From contig LVAX01000075.1 of assembly GCA_001604215.1 (NCBI GenBank), forward strand, positions 19,994-83,993: a stretch of DNA of 64,000 bases, in the 5' to 3' direction. Numbering within the stretch: position 1 is the stretch's first letter; every line of letters starts with the position of its first letter. The DNA is from Clostridiales bacterium Firm_18 (GTDB lineage Bacteria > Bacillota > Clostridia > Monoglobales > Firm-18). The notes under the pieces were generated by a model, which worked only from the letters and a program-made list of their open reading frames with translations, ran no database searches and was not told where the DNA came from. Made by a program: the position numbers and the translations under genes. Shown here in pieces: positions 1 through 11,125 of the stretch.

Positions 1-1838
1 TGATACAGGCCCTCACCCGTTGCGTCCTTGCCGAATCCGATAATGTGGTTTTCATCAACGGGATGAATATAGTCGCTGTAACCGGGGATTTTCAGGTTAC
101 CGAGGATTTCCGGCTTGTAAGGGTCGGCAAGATCTATTACAAACAAAGGGTCAACCTGGCGGAAGGTTACCATATAACCTCTGTTTCCGACAAACCTGAC
201 GGAATAAATCCTTTCGCCCGGGGCAATTTCTTCAATGCTGCCGCACTGGGTAAGCGTATCGTCCAATATGTAAAGATTGTTTTCCTGCTGATTTTTCCAT
301 GTGGTTGTTGCGATTCTGAAATACCCGTTATACTCGTCCATGGAAAATTGATTTAAAATATTGCCTTCGACACGGGCCTTTTTCAGATAGGTTATGCTCC
401 CGTTTGTAAGGGAGAATTTATATATTGCGGTTTTTGTCCCTTCGGCGTCATATTCCGAGGAAGCAACATACAGGTTATCCTTCGATACATAGATATTTTC
501 GCCGCTGCCAAGCAGGGTTTGGACCACCGCTTCTTTATCCGGCTGTGTTATATCTATTGACGATATTACAAGAAAGTTCGGACTTGCAAATCCGGGGAAA
601 TAGCGAATGCTGTCATAGCCTTGCTTACAGGCTGTGCCGTTATCGTGATATATTATCGGAAAGTCCTCCGTAGGATAATACCTGCTCGGGTATTTGGTTG
701 AAACCATATACACTATATTATCTATTTTGCGGGACGAAATATAATTGCCTTCTATTTCAAGCGTTCTTTCCAGTACCGGATTTTCCCTGTCCGTTATATT
801 ATATACCGTAACCTGCGTTAAAGCACTTCGCGGATACTGGGGAGCAATCTGGATTTTTTTTGCGCTGTCATAGACCTGAGGCTGGCCTAATTTGTTTACA
901 TGAGCAATTATAACAAGCTTGCCGCCGTCTATAAAAATTTCACGTGGGTAGAATTCTTCGTCCGTGCGTTTAATTACGGAAGCAACACTCATTTCGGATA
1001 CGGGATTGATCTTTGTAATTATTATTTTTTGACTGCTTACATGGTACAAATAATTACCGTCTGTTTTAACTATATCTGCCTCATCAACGCCGGCAACCTG
1101 AATGTTGGTATCGGAATGCGCCGCTCTTGCATACGACTCTGTCATTTTCAGATTTTCGGGGGCGGCAAATTGTATTTCCTCGTCTAAGCTTGGGGGCGCC
1201 TCACCCATGATTTTTTCTGCCGTTATGTATTCCCGGTCATAATTGTCGGTATTTAGCATCCGTCTTAGGTTTTCCGCGCTTCCGACTGCAGGAAGTACGT
1301 TTATTTTGGCTATAATGTTATCGAGCAGCTGTTTATCTTTGTCGGCATTTATACTGCTTGCGCTGTCGCTTATGACAATAAGGCCGTTATGATAAAAAAC
1401 CTCTTTTCCTATAGCCTCGGCAAAGCTTCGCAGCGGTATAAAGGTTCTGTCGTTAATTGTTTTGGCAATAACGTTTGGGTTTTCGGGGTCAATAAGCTTT
1501 TCGATTCCGTTTACCGACACCGTATTGCTTCCTAAAATATAGCATACGCTTGCCTCATTTCCGGTGATTGTCACAAGGCATAAATGCTCGTTGTAGTCAA
1601 CATCCATGCCGAAGCCCTCTGCAATAAAACGGACGGGAACAAGCGTCCTTGCATTTTCAACGACGGGCATTATGCGCGTATCTTCATCTATTTGGGTTTC
1701 TCGGTTGTTTATCAGCGCCAAATTGCTTTCGGTAAAAAGTATAACAGCGTTATCGGCAAAAAAATCTGCCGTTATCGGCTGTGGATAATAGGTGGCAACA
1801 AAGAAGGCGCAAAGAAGTATAAATAATAGTCTTTTCAT
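1..1838 (-). CDS. Secreted protein with N-terminal copper-amine-oxidase-like domain and C-terminal beta-propeller domain (truncated at window edge)
   Basis: Open minus frame from ATG at 1838 (MKRLLFILLCAFFVATYYPQPITADFF... signal peptide; VPVRFIAEGFGMDVDY and FIPLRSFAEAIG motifs; later SSQKIIITKINP...AHSDTNIQVAGVDEADIVKTDGNYLY). AGGAGG RBS at ~1844-1850. Absent from the ORF track because it runs off the edge. Confidence 0.8.
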   Translation of the reverse strand, partial: MKRLLFILLCAFFVATYYPQPITADFFADNAVILFTESNLALINNRETQIDEDTRIMPVVENARTLVPVRFIAEGFGMDVDYNEHLCLVTITGNEASVCYILGSNTVSVNGIEKLIDPENPNVIAKTINDRTFIPLRSFAEAIGKEVFYHNGLIVISDSASSINADKDKQLLDNIIAKINVLPAVGSAENLRRMLNTDNYDREYITAEKIMGEAPPSLDEEIQFAAPENLKMTESYARAAHSDTNIQVAGVDEADIVKTDGNYLYHVSSQKIIITKINPVSEMSVASVIKRTDEEFYPREIFIDGGKLVIIAHVNKLGQPQVYDSAKKIQIAPQYPRSALTQVTVYNITDRENPVLERTLEIEGNYISSRKIDNIVYMVSTKYPSRYYPTEDFPIIYHDNGTACKQGYDSIRYFPGFASPNFLVISSIDITQPDKEAVVQTLLGSGENIYVSKDNLYVASSEYDAEGTKTAIYKFSLTNGSITYLKKARVEGNILNQFSMDEYNGYFRIATTTWKNQQENNLYILDDTLTQCGSIEEIAPGERIYSVRFVGNRGYMVTFRQVDPLFVIDLADPYKPEILGNLKIPGYSDYIHPVDENHIIGFGKDATGEGLY

Positions 1839-1912
1839 AAACATCCTCCTATATTTAAAAACTTTATTATACTTCTTTGACGAATAAAAAAACAAAAAGT
1901 TCCCGCAGAAAA

Positions 1913-2893
1913 TTAAAATAGAGTGCTGCCCCCGACAAATTCCCTTACAATGGAGGTTTGAGGAACTCTTTGCGAGTCTATGGAAATAAAGCTGTTTGTC
2001 AAATCAAGCAGCTCGGATATTTTTTCACAGTACAAATCGTCCTGCATAGCGTCTTTAAAAATTCTATTTAAGTGGTCTTTATATACAGCCAGCTCATATA
2101 GCAAGGAGGAGTTGAATATTATATCGGCGCTGTCGGTGTACGGGAATATATTCTTTTGCGCGCCTGCCTCAACCGCGGGCCATAATTCGAATGTGTAGCG
2201 GTAGCTTGAGTTTCTGAAATAATAGTCCCTGATGATACGCCTTATGAGCCTGTTTGTCCTTGATTTGATTTTTGTCCCGTTGTCCTTTGAAAGGGAGGTT
2301 AACGCCGAGCAGTATATTCTGTATTTGTTTTTGTTTGGAACACCGGCTGTAATCTTATCGTTAAGGCCGTGTATTCCCTCAACGATAATTACGTCGTCTT
2401 TATCAAGCTTTAACGGCTTGCTTGTGTTTGATTTTGTTTTAAAGTCGTATATAGGAATTAACGCTTCGCCGCCGTCAATCAATTCTTCGATATTCCGATT
2501 GAATTTCATGTAATCAATTGATTCAAGTGCCTCAAAGTCCGGTTTTCCCTCTTCGTTTTTAGGCATGTCAGCTTCGTCTATATAGTAGTTGTCAAGGGAA
2601 ATTGATACGGCATTTATGCCAAGCACCTTTAGATGCAACTGAAGCCTGTTTGCAAAGGATGTTTTGCCGGAGGAAGAGGGGCCGCTTATTAGTATAATCT
2701 TTTTTTGTGAAGAATTGTTTTTGATTTTCCGGGCAATTTCCGATATATTTTGCTCGTGCCAGATTTCGCTTATATTAATCAGCCAATCGATTTTTCCTTC
2801 GCCTATTATCCTGTTAATATCGGAAATGGTTGAAATCCCTAACTTATCGCACCAGTTTTTATATTGTGAAAGGCATAATTCTATCCTGTCCAT
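1913..2893 (-). CDS. Uridine kinase/phosphoribulokinase-family nucleoside kinase
   Basis: P-loop ISGPSSSGKTSFANRL, SLDNYYID, DVIIVEGIHGLN. Start chosen at MDRIELC (2893) with RBS AAGGAAGG; the ORF-track extension to 3085 reads through a repeat. Confidence 0.85.
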   Translation of the reverse strand: MDRIELCLSQYKNWCDKLGISTISDINRIIGEGKIDWLINISEIWHEQNISEIARKIKNNSSQKKIILISGPSSSGKTSFANRLQLHLKVLGINAVSISLDNYYIDEADMPKNEEGKPDFEALESIDYMKFNRNIEELIDGGEALIPIYDFKTKSNTSKPLKLDKDDVIIVEGIHGLNDKITAGVPNKNKYRIYCSALTSLSKDNGTKIKSRTNRLIRRIIRDYYFRNSSYRYTFELWPAVEAGAQKNIFPYTDSADIIFNSSLLYELAVYKDHLNRIFKDAMQDDLYCEKISELLDLTNSFISIDSQRVPQTSIVREFVGGSTLF

Positions 2894-2950
2894 TAAATTC
2901 CTTCCTTCATAAATATAATTGTTAATAAATGCAGTTTTAACATTAATATA

Positions 2951-2983
2951 AAATCTCACTTTTGTAAGATGACAGTGAGATTT
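2951..2983 (-). terminator. Possible intrinsic terminator/hairpin upstream of the kinase
   Basis: AAATCTCAC ... GTGAGATTT inverted repeat followed by an AT-rich run on the minus strand, downstream of the PpiC gene. Confidence 0.35.
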
Positions 2984-3006
2984 CAAAGCCCCATCGGTTC
3001 TTGATA

Positions 3007-3071
3007 AAATAAAGCGTTCGGACGCGTAACGCTTTCCAAAGCGCAACATTGCGCGAATTTCGCGCAATTTC
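3007..3071 (+). repeat. Dispersed GCGTT palindromic repeat, copy A
   Basis: aaataaagcgttcggacgcgtaacgctttccaaagcgcaacattgcgcgaatttcgcgcaat; shares AATAAAGCGTT..GCGTA.CGCTTTCCAAA.GCGC and TTGCGCGAA.TTCGCGCA with copy B at 22583. Confidence 0.8.
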
Positions 3072-3103
3072 ATATTAAAGAACAAAAGCAGTGGGAATTA
3101 TAT

Positions 3104-4135
3104 TTAATTATTATTGTTCGGTATCTGTATTTTGTTGTATTCTTTTTCGTTTTTTTCTATCTTTGCTTCGTTTTTCCAGCCTTCGATAATCCCGTCGAAT
3201 TTTTCTTTTTTGGCTTGTGATATAAGCTGCTGCACATTTGAAGTAAAAGCGGATTCTTCATTGGGATATCTTTTTATAATATGATAACCGAAATTCGATT
3301 CTACCAAATCGCTTATTGCGCCGACTTCAAGCTCTAACGAAGCTGCTTCGAAAGCGGGAACCATGGCACCCTGCGAGCCTAAAATAAAGCCTTTTCCCAA
3401 ATAATATCCTTCAGGTTGTGATGTGGAGCCGGGATCCTCCGAATTCTGCTCTACAAGCTTGTCAAAGTCTTCTCCTGCCTGAGCCTTTGCCAAAATCTCA
3501 TCAGCCTTGATTTTTGCCGCTTCAAGCTGTTCCATTTCAAGCGGCTGGTTGGTTTGGGTATCTATCGTGCTGATTAAAACATGCTTTACCCTTACCACTT
3601 TGTTGTCGAAAAATGTTCTTGCCGCGGCCTCGTCCACATCCTGTGTCAGGGCCTCCATAAGATTTTGCTGATAAAAGCTGTCTTCAAGAACTTTTTGATA
3701 TAAATTTTTATTCAAACCGAATTGCTTTAAATAATCGTCAACGCCTTCGTTTCCGTATTTTGCCACAAGCTGGCCTATCCTGTTGTTTATATCCTGATAC
3801 TGCTCGGAGGTAATTTTATAACCCCCTTCGATTGCTTTCTTTCTTGATATTTTGGATTTTATCGCTTCTTCCAGAGCCTTTTCTTTTGCGGTTTCTATAA
3901 CCTTTTTGCCGTCAATTTCCGCAGTCTCCCAAAAATCCTCGGGAAGGTCGGACCCTTGCTCGCTTTCAATTTGGTTTTTAACGTTTGTCAGAAAGTATAT
4001 AAATTCAGCTTTTGTAATATCCTCGCCGTTAACGGAAGCAATTTTTACGTTTTTTGAAGAAATACAAGACGTCAGGGTTAACGGCACTAACATAATTATA
4101 ATTAATGACATGCATTTTTTAAAACATTTAATCAT
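3104..4135 (-). CDS. PrsA/PpiC-type peptidylprolyl isomerase lipoprotein
   Basis: Lipobox LTLTSC; parvulin motif VKHVLIST...NSEDPGS...GYYLGKG...FGYHIIKR. Confidence 0.85.
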   Translation of the reverse strand: MIKCFKKCMSLIIIMLVPLTLTSCISSKNVKIASVNGEDITKAEFIYFLTNVKNQIESEQGSDLPEDFWETAEIDGKKVIETAKEKALEEAIKSKISRKKAIEGGYKITSEQYQDINNRIGQLVAKYGNEGVDDYLKQFGLNKNLYQKVLEDSFYQQNLMEALTQDVDEAAARTFFDNKVVRVKHVLISTIDTQTNQPLEMEQLEAAKIKADEILAKAQAGEDFDKLVEQNSEDPGSTSQPEGYYLGKGFILGSQGAMVPAFEAASLELEVGAISDLVESNFGYHIIKRYPNEESAFTSNVQQLISQAKKEKFDGIIEGWKNEAKIEKNEKEYNKIQIPNNNN

Positions 4136-4185
4136 AAATCACAACCTCCGGTTTTCATAACTTTATATAATATATACATTATATA

Positions 4186-7100
4186 TCATTTGTCCGATGT
4201 TTGCAATTGTTTGTATTTTTGTAACAAACTCTTAATATTGGAAAGAAGGTCTTTTCCTTTATGCTTCAAAGTAATATAAGGTTTTGTGCCGGCTGAAAAC
4301 ATCAGCCCTTTGCTTTCGTTTTTCAGCAGCTCGGAAATTACTTTTATATCAGGCGGCATGCTTTGGGAATATGTGAATATAACGGCGTTTTTTGTCTGCC
4401 GTATTTCTTCGATTCCGAGTGAGGTTGCATAGCTTTTTATAAGTGCTATATCCAACAGGTTTGAAACAGAGCCGGGAACATTTCCGTATCTGTCCTGAAT
4501 TTCGTCATATACATCCATGTAATCCTGCTGGTTTTCAATGGATGCGATTTTTTTATACGCTTCAATACGGTAGTTTTCCCCCGTTATATAATCCTTTGGA
4601 ATATATGCGTTGACATTCAATGATATAACAGTTTGTATTTCGGGGACAGAGGTTTGCCCTTTCAGCTGCGAAACCGCCTCTGACAAAAGCTTGCAGTACA
4701 TCTCATAGCCGACAGCTTCCATATGACCGTGCTGGTCTGCGCCTAAAACGTTGCCGGCACCCCTGATTTCCAGGTCACGGAGGGCAATTTTAAAACCGCT
4801 TCCGAATTCGGTAAAATCGCGTATTGCGCGCAGGCGCTTTTCCGCAATTTCCGAAAGGTTTTTGTCACGCCTGTAAGTAAGGTAGGCATATGCAAGGGTG
4901 TTTGACCTGCCTACCCTTCCCCTAAGCTGGTAAAGCTGTGACAGCCCCATTTTATCCGCGTCCTCGACTATTATGGTGTTTATATTCGGTATATCCAGCC
5001 CTGTTTCTATTATTGTGGTACACACCAAAACGTCCACTTCCCCGTCAAGCACCTGCTGCATTATGTCTTCAAGCTCGCTCTCGCGCATTTTGCCGTGGGC
5101 CACCGCTACCCGCAAGTCTTCCGATATTGAACTTATTTTTGCCGCGGCACGTTCAATCGATTCCACTTTGTTATGCAAATAATAAACCTGGCCGCCCCTT
5201 GCCGCCTCACGAAGTATTGCCTCGGCGATTACTTCCGTGTTGTATTCCATGACAAATGTGCTTACGGGATATCTGTCCTTAGGCGGATTTTCAAGCACGC
5301 TCATGTCGCAAATTCCCGAAAGGCTCATATGAAGGGTCCGGGGAATCGGTGTTGCGGTAAGAGTTAAAACATCAACGTTGCGTTTTAATTCTTTTATATA
5401 TTCCTTATGCGCAACCCCGAAGCGCTGCTCCTCGTCAATAATGAGCAGGCCCAGCCGTTTAAATATAATATCTTTTTGAATTATCCTGTGCGTGCCTATT
5501 ACAATGTCAACTTCTCCGGTTTTTAGTCTTTTGATTGTTTCTTTTTGTTGTTTTACCGTCCGGAATCGTGACAACATCTCCACCTTTACGGGGAAGTCCC
5601 TCATTCTTTCGCAAAATGTGTTGTAATGCTGCGCCGCCAGTATTGTTGTGGGAACAAGATAAGCAACCTGATATCCGTCCATAACCGCTTTAAAGGCCGC
5701 TCTAAGGGCAATTTCGGTTTTCCCGAAGCCAACGTCGCCGCAAAGAAGCCTGTCCATGGGACGGTCCTTTTCCATGTCGGCGCTTACTTCTTCAATGCAC
5801 CGGAGCTGGTCCTCGGTTTCCTCATAAGGGAAGGTGGCGGCAAAGCTTTTGTGCCACTCCCTGTCCGGTGTAAAGGATATGCCCTTGACATTCTGTCGCT
5901 CCGCATACAGCTTAATAAGCTGCTCTGCCATATCTTTTGCGCTGGCCCGCACTTTTTGCTTTGCTTTTTGCCATTCGCTTCCGCCTAACTTGTTAAGCCT
6001 GATATGCTCGGCGCTTTTTCCTATATATTTATAAATCAAATCAAGCTGGTTTGTCGGGACATATAACGTATCATTGCCCCTGAATTTTATTTGCAGGTAG
6101 TCGGAGGTGGCTCCGTCCACCGTCATCGTCTTAATGCCCGCAAATTGGCCTATACCATGGTTTTGATGAACCACAAAGTCGCCGATGCTCAAATCCGTCA
6201 AGCCGGACAGCTTTTCATGGCCTTTTCGCATAACCTTCCTTGAGGGCTTTTTATCCCGCCCGAACATATCCCTGTCACCTATTATTGCAAGCCTTTGCAT
6301 AGGGTATTCAAAGCCGCGTGTAATCTCGCCGCGGGTTATGATAATTTGCCCGTTTTCCGGCGGATCGTCAATGTTATCAGAGTATACGCAGAAAATATCT
6401 TCATCGCACATTAGCTTTGCAATGTTTTTTGCTTTGCCTTCGCTGCCGCCGAATATAATGACGGCATATCCGTTGCGCTTATAAAATTTCATTGCACTGT
6501 AAAACAAGTCTATTTTCCCGTAAAAAGCAGCTTGCGGCTTTGCGGCAAAGGTGAATACGGCCTTTGGACGGTAATCGGGGCAGGAATGGGATATTCCTGC
6601 CAAACCAACAAGAGAGTGCTTTCTTGTCATTTCATGAATTGTATCGTAATATTCTTTGCGCCATTTCATGCCGGCAGAGGGAAGTATGCCTTTTTCCGCA
6701 AATGCGGCTGTTTGTTCGGCAAACCGCAATTCATCCGATTTGGCAATTTCGGCAATCCTTGAGGGCTGATATAAAAAGATAAGGGAACTATCCGGAAGAT
6801 AATCAAGCAAAGTCGGTATTTCTTCGTATATAAAGGGGATATATTTGTCGATTGACGGGAAGTACAGGTTGTTTTGAAGACGCTCAATATCGCGTTTTAA
6901 ATTTTTGTTTAAGACTTCGTTGTCCGTCCTGTCGCACAGCTTAATAAGTTTTTTAACAAGGTCATTTCTTTGCTCCTTGTTTAATATAATTTCATTTGCC
7001 GGCGTTATGCTTGATTTGTTTATAGTTCCCAATGAACGCTGGGTTATCGGGTCAAATTCCCGGATTGAATCGATTTCGTCGGAAAAAAGTTCAATTCTTA

Positions 7101-7674
7101 CGGGCGTTTCGCTTGTATGCGGAAAAAAATCTATAATCCCGCCCCTTATTGCGAACTGTCCTCTGCCCTCGACAATATCCTCGCGCACATAGCCGAGCCG
7201 CACAAACGCTTCGATCGCTAAGTCAATATCGCAAATACCGCCTGTTTCAAATGTTATAATATTTTCAAACACGCTTTTTTGCGGAGCACTGCCGGCCAGT
7301 GCTGAAATAGTTGTTACAACAACGCGGGCCCGGCCGTTTGCAAGCTTGTTTATGGCATCCAGCCGGCTTGATATAATATCTTTTGATAGGGTATCTATAT
7401 CGTAAAATATCAGTTCCCTGTCGGGGTAATACAAAACACTCTCGTCCCAAAAGAGCCGGAGGTCGGAAAACAACTTTTTTGCCGCAGCCTCGTCCGGTGC
7501 GACAACCAATCCGAGCTTTGACGTGTTATTTGATGTGCACAAAATGAGGTGTGCGGCAACAGATTCCGACACCCCTATTATGTTGACGGGCGTTTCCCCG
7601 CTGTTTATGCAGTTTATAAGATTTTTATACTCGTCCGAAGAATCGAGCATGTTTAAAAAACCTTTAAGCCTCAT
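4186..7674 (-). CDS. mfd: Transcription-repair coupling factor
   Basis: 1162 aa; [16 protein letters not shown] (RNAP-binding), [72 protein letters not shown]. Confidence 0.97.
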   Translation of the reverse strand: MRLKGFLNMLDSSDEYKNLINCINSGETPVNIIGVSESVAAHLILCTSNNTSKLGLVVAPDEAAAKKLFSDLRLFWDESVLYYPDRELIFYDIDTLSKDIISSRLDAINKLANGRARVVVTTISALAGSAPQKSVFENIITFETGGICDIDLAIEAFVRLGYVREDIVEGRGQFAIRGGIIDFFPHTSETPVRIELFSDEIDSIREFDPITQRSLGTINKSSITPANEIILNKEQRNDLVKKLIKLCDRTDNEVLNKNLKRDIERLQNNLYFPSIDKYIPFIYEEIPTLLDYLPDSSLIFLYQPSRIAEIAKSDELRFAEQTAAFAEKGILPSAGMKWRKEYYDTIHEMTRKHSLVGLAGISHSCPDYRPKAVFTFAAKPQAAFYGKIDLFYSAMKFYKRNGYAVIIFGGSEGKAKNIAKLMCDEDIFCVYSDNIDDPPENGQIIITRGEITRGFEYPMQRLAIIGDRDMFGRDKKPSRKVMRKGHEKLSGLTDLSIGDFVVHQNHGIGQFAGIKTMTVDGATSDYLQIKFRGNDTLYVPTNQLDLIYKYIGKSAEHIRLNKLGGSEWQKAKQKVRASAKDMAEQLIKLYAERQNVKGISFTPDREWHKSFAATFPYEETEDQLRCIEEVSADMEKDRPMDRLLCGDVGFGKTEIALRAAFKAVMDGYQVAYLVPTTILAAQHYNTFCERMRDFPVKVEMLSRFRTVKQQKETIKRLKTGEVDIVIGTHRIIQKDIIFKRLGLLIIDEEQRFGVAHKEYIKELKRNVDVLTLTATPIPRTLHMSLSGICDMSVLENPPKDRYPVSTFVMEYNTEVIAEAILREAARGGQVYYLHNKVESIERAAAKISSISEDLRVAVAHGKMRESELEDIMQQVLDGEVDVLVCTTIIETGLDIPNINTIIVEDADKMGLSQLYQLRGRVGRSNTLAYAYLTYRRDKNLSEIAEKRLRAIRDFTEFGSGFKIALRDLEIRGAGNVLGADQHGHMEAVGYEMYCKLLSEAVSQLKGQTSVPEIQTVISLNVNAYIPKDYITGENYRIEAYKKIASIENQQDYMDVYDEIQDRYGNVPGSVSNLLDIALIKSYATSLGIEEIRQTKNAVIFTYSQSMPPDIKVISELLKNESKGLMFSAGTKPYITLKHKGKDLLSNIKSLLQKYKQLQTSDK

Positions 7675-7686
7675 ACCACTTTCCTT

Positions 7687-8835
7687 TTACAGTGATTTTA
7701 TCGTATCCATAACATAATCGGCAAACTGTGCACCGGTTGCTCCGGTATCTCTCCCCGTAACAACAAGCCTTTTCTCCTCGTACATGCAGATATCAAGAGC
7801 GCGCTCTAATTTTTTTGCTTTTTCGGTGTATCCGATATGCTCAAGCAGCATAACCGACGCGCGGATAATGCTGCACGGGTCGGCGTATTTAGCCCTGCCT
7901 TCTTCAACCATTCTCGGTGCGCTTCCGTGAATTGCTTCAAACATAGCGTATTTTTTGCCGATATTCGCACTCCCTGCGGTGCCTACGCCGCCTTGAAATT
8001 CCGCCGCTTCGTCCGTCAATATGTCGCCGTAGAGGTTCGGGAGCACAAAAATCTGAAACTGCGTTCTTCTTTTGGGGTCAACGAGCTTTGCCGTCATTAT
8101 GTCAATGTACCAGTCGTCAAGCTCAATACCCGGGTAATCCTTGGCAACCTGCTGGCATATGTTTAAAAACTTGCCGTCGGTTGTTTTAATTACATTTGCT
8201 TTGGTAACACATGTAACTTTTGTTTTTCCTGCTTTCTTCGCATACTCAAAAGCTGCGCGGGCAATCCTTTCGCTGCCCTCGGTGGTGGTTACGCAAAAGT
8301 CCATTGCGATATCGTCATTTATATGAATGCCTTTGGACCCCAGTGCATACGAGCCTTCTGTGTTTTCCCTGAAAAAGGTCCAGTCTATGCCTTCGGAGGG
8401 AACCTTGACAGGGCGTACGTTTGCAAATAAATCAAGCTCTTTTCTCATTGCCACATTTGCGCTTTCAATATTAGGCCATTTATCCCCCGCTCTCGGAGTG
8501 GTTGTAGGGCCTTTTAATATAACATGGCAGCTTTTAAGCTCGGAAAGAACGTCGTCGGGTATAGCCTTGCCGCATTCGGCGCGCCTTTCGATTGTACAGC
8601 CGTCAATCGCCTTGAATTCTGCCTTTTCGCCTTGCAACAGGAACTCTAATATCCTGTGCGCCTGCTGTGTTATGGCAGGGCCTATGCCGTCGCCGCCCAC
8701 AACGCCGATTACTATCTTGTCAAGTTTCCCGTAATCGATGAAATCTTTGTCTTCCTTCATTTTTTCAACCCTTGCAAGCTGCTGCAAGATTATTTGTTCG
8801 AATTTGTCCTGTGCTGTTTTTATAATATCATTCAT
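7687..8835 (-). CDS. icd: Isocitrate dehydrogenase (NAD-type, isocitrate/isopropylmalate dehydrogenase family)
   Basis: GVVGGDGIGPAITQQAHRIL, FRENTEGSYA, NLYGDILTDEAAEFQGGVGTAGSANIG, AIHGSAPRM; adjacent to aconitase. Confidence 0.85.
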   Translation of the reverse strand: MNDIIKTAQDKFEQIILQQLARVEKMKEDKDFIDYGKLDKIVIGVVGGDGIGPAITQQAHRILEFLLQGEKAEFKAIDGCTIERRAECGKAIPDDVLSELKSCHVILKGPTTTPRAGDKWPNIESANVAMRKELDLFANVRPVKVPSEGIDWTFFRENTEGSYALGSKGIHINDDIAMDFCVTTTEGSERIARAAFEYAKKAGKTKVTCVTKANVIKTTDGKFLNICQQVAKDYPGIELDDWYIDIMTAKLVDPKRRTQFQIFVLPNLYGDILTDEAAEFQGGVGTAGSANIGKKYAMFEAIHGSAPRMVEEGRAKYADPCSIIRASVMLLEHIGYTEKAKKLERALDICMYEEKRLVVTGRDTGATGAQFADYVMDTIKSL

Positions 8836-10770
8836 TTATTTACCCTCACTTTGTTTTTTAGTATAATTAAGAAGCCCGCCTTCGAGTATTATATTGCGCT
8901 GCCGCTCGGATAATACAACCTCAAGAGGTATACTTATGTTCTTCGTTTTATTTTTCAAAACTATCGGTTTGCCTTCTTTAATGTTTTCCCGGATGTTGTC
9001 AAGAAGCAAAACATCGCCCTCGCTGATTTTTCCGTAATCATCCTCGTTATTGAAGGTTAAAGGTATTATTCCCGAATTGATAAGGTTTGCCATATGAATT
9101 CTGGCAAAGGATTTTGCAATTACCGCTTTAATGCCTAAATAAAGCGGTACAAGCGCCGCATGCTCACGTGACGAGCCCTGGCCGTAATTCACACCGCCTA
9201 TTATAAAGCCGCCTCCGTGCTCTTTTGCTCGTTTTGGGAAGTCCGGGTCGCACGGCACCAGGCAAAATTCCGATAAATAAGGAATGTTGGAGCGGTACGG
9301 CAGCAGCTTTGCGTTAGAGGGCATTATGTGGTCGGTTGTGATATTGTCTCCAACTTTAATAAGTGCTTTGCCTTCCAATGCTTCGGGCAGTTTTACGTTT
9401 ACGGGAAAGGGTTTGATATTGGGGCCGCGTACCACCTCGATATTTTCCCCTTCGTCTGCCGGAGCGTCAATCATATTGTCGTTTATTAAAAAGCTTTTGG
9501 GCATGTCAATTTTAAAAGCTTCGCCAAATGTTCTCGGATCTGTCAATACGCCGGTAAGCGCGCTTACCGCTGCGGTTTCGGGGCTTACTATATATACCCC
9601 GGCGCTTGCCGTGCCGCTTCTTCCTTCAAAGTTCCGGTTGTTTGTCCTAAGAGAAACCGCGTTGGTGCGCGGGGCCTGACCCATGCCGATACACGGGCCG
9701 CATGCACTTTCTAATATTCTTGCGCCCGCCGCTATCATATCCGCAAGCGCACCGTTTTGCGCAATCATGTTTAAAACCTGCTTTGAGCCCGGCCCTATTA
9801 CAAGGCTTATATCGGGGTGAACCGTTTTTCCTTTTAAAATCTTTGCCGTCAGCATCATATCACGGTAAGACGAGTTGGTGCAGCTGCCGATAAATACCTG
9901 GTCAATCTTTATGGGACCGATATTGCGGACGGTATCCACATTATCCGGCATATGAGGCTTTGCGGCAAGGGGAGAAAGGGAAGACATATCAATTGTTATT
10001 TCATCGTCATACTTTGCGTCTTCGTCCGGCAAAAGCTCTTTCCAGTCCGACTCCCGTCCCTGAGCCGCCAAAAACTCCTTCGTTATTTCATCGCTTGGGA
10101 ATACGGAGGTTGTTGCGCCAAGCTCTGCGCCCATGTTGGTTATCGTTGCACGCTCCGGCACGCTAAGCGTTTTTACGCCTTCGCCGGCATATTCTATAAT
10201 ATAGCCGACGCCTCCCTTAACGGACAAAAGGCGAAGCACTTCCAATATAATATCTTTAGCCGATACCCAGGGGCCCAGTTTGCCGTTTAGAGTTACTTTT
10301 TTTATTTTAGGCATGGTAAGATGATATGCACCGCCGCCCATTGCAACCGCAACGTCCAAGCCGCCCGCGCCTATTGCAAGCATGCCTATCCCGCCGCCTG
10401 TGGGCGTGTGGCTGTCCGAGCCGAGAAGAGTTTTTCCGGGTTTGCCGAAGCGCTCCAAATGCACCTGGTGGCAAATCCCGTTTCCGGGGCGCGAATAATA
10501 AATGCCGTGCTTTTTAGCAACCGTTTGAATATATTTATGGTCATCCGCATTTTCAAAACCCGACTGCAAAGTGTTGTGGTCAATATATGCAACCGATTTT
10601 TCCGTTTTAACTCTCGGTATACCCATCGCTTCAAATTGCAGGTACGCCATTGTACCTGTGGAATCCTGAGTCAGCGTTTGGTCTATCCTTATGGAGATAT
10701 CGGTACCCGGGACCATTTCACCGCTGACAAGATGGCTTTTGATAAGTTTCTGCGCTATGTTGTAACCCAT
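8836..10770 (-). CDS. acn: Aconitate hydratase
   Basis: LLGSDSHTPTGGGIGMLAIGAGGLDVAVAM, FIGSCTNSSYRDM, ESACGPCIGMGQAP; start set at MGYNIAQKLIKSHL (10770). Confidence 0.93.
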   Translation of the reverse strand: MGYNIAQKLIKSHLVSGEMVPGTDISIRIDQTLTQDSTGTMAYLQFEAMGIPRVKTEKSVAYIDHNTLQSGFENADDHKYIQTVAKKHGIYYSRPGNGICHQVHLERFGKPGKTLLGSDSHTPTGGGIGMLAIGAGGLDVAVAMGGGAYHLTMPKIKKVTLNGKLGPWVSAKDIILEVLRLLSVKGGVGYIIEYAGEGVKTLSVPERATITNMGAELGATTSVFPSDEITKEFLAAQGRESDWKELLPDEDAKYDDEITIDMSSLSPLAAKPHMPDNVDTVRNIGPIKIDQVFIGSCTNSSYRDMMLTAKILKGKTVHPDISLVIGPGSKQVLNMIAQNGALADMIAAGARILESACGPCIGMGQAPRTNAVSLRTNNRNFEGRSGTASAGVYIVSPETAAVSALTGVLTDPRTFGEAFKIDMPKSFLINDNMIDAPADEGENIEVVRGPNIKPFPVNVKLPEALEGKALIKVGDNITTDHIMPSNAKLLPYRSNIPYLSEFCLVPCDPDFPKRAKEHGGGFIIGGVNYGQGSSREHAALVPLYLGIKAVIAKSFARIHMANLINSGIIPLTFNNEDDYGKISEGDVLLLDNIRENIKEGKPIVLKNKTKNISIPLEVVLSERQRNIILEGGLLNYTKKQSEGK

Positions 10771-10793
10771 TATTAACCTCCCTGTTATATTCC

Positions 10794-10846
10794 GAGTACC
10801 CTTGCAAGGCCCCCCTTGTGTTAACAAGGAGTTTAAAAGGATACTC
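10794..10846 (-). promoter_or_regulatory. Structured 5' leader of acn (nested inverted repeats)
   Basis: Minus-strand GAGTATCCTT...CCTTGT-TAAC-ACAAGG...AAGGGTACTC; outer and inner stems pair. Confidence 0.5.
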
Positions 10847-11125
10847 TAAATTAATAAGCTGTATTATACATTTTATTTAATTTGATATGAATTGTCAAGT
10901 TTTTTTGCCGGACCTACATTCGCCGGACATAATTAATGCCCAATGATTTCACTTTTTTGAAAAAAACAAAAAATCATATTATAACTTTAATAATAAAGCA
11001 CTTCTAATAATTCATTGGCAATATTTATACTGTTCATAGTCCCATATTTTAATATTTATGTTGATATTTGGCAAATTATATGTTATATTATATTTATTAT
11101 TTATTGTATTATGGGGGCGGGTTAA

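Noticed and set aside
8327-8734. 135-aa + strand ORF inside icd
   Set aside because: Antisense to isocitrate dehydrogenase, which has full family motifs; low-complexity translation.
10321-10776. 151-aa + strand ORF inside acn
   Set aside because: Antisense to aconitase; no coding support.
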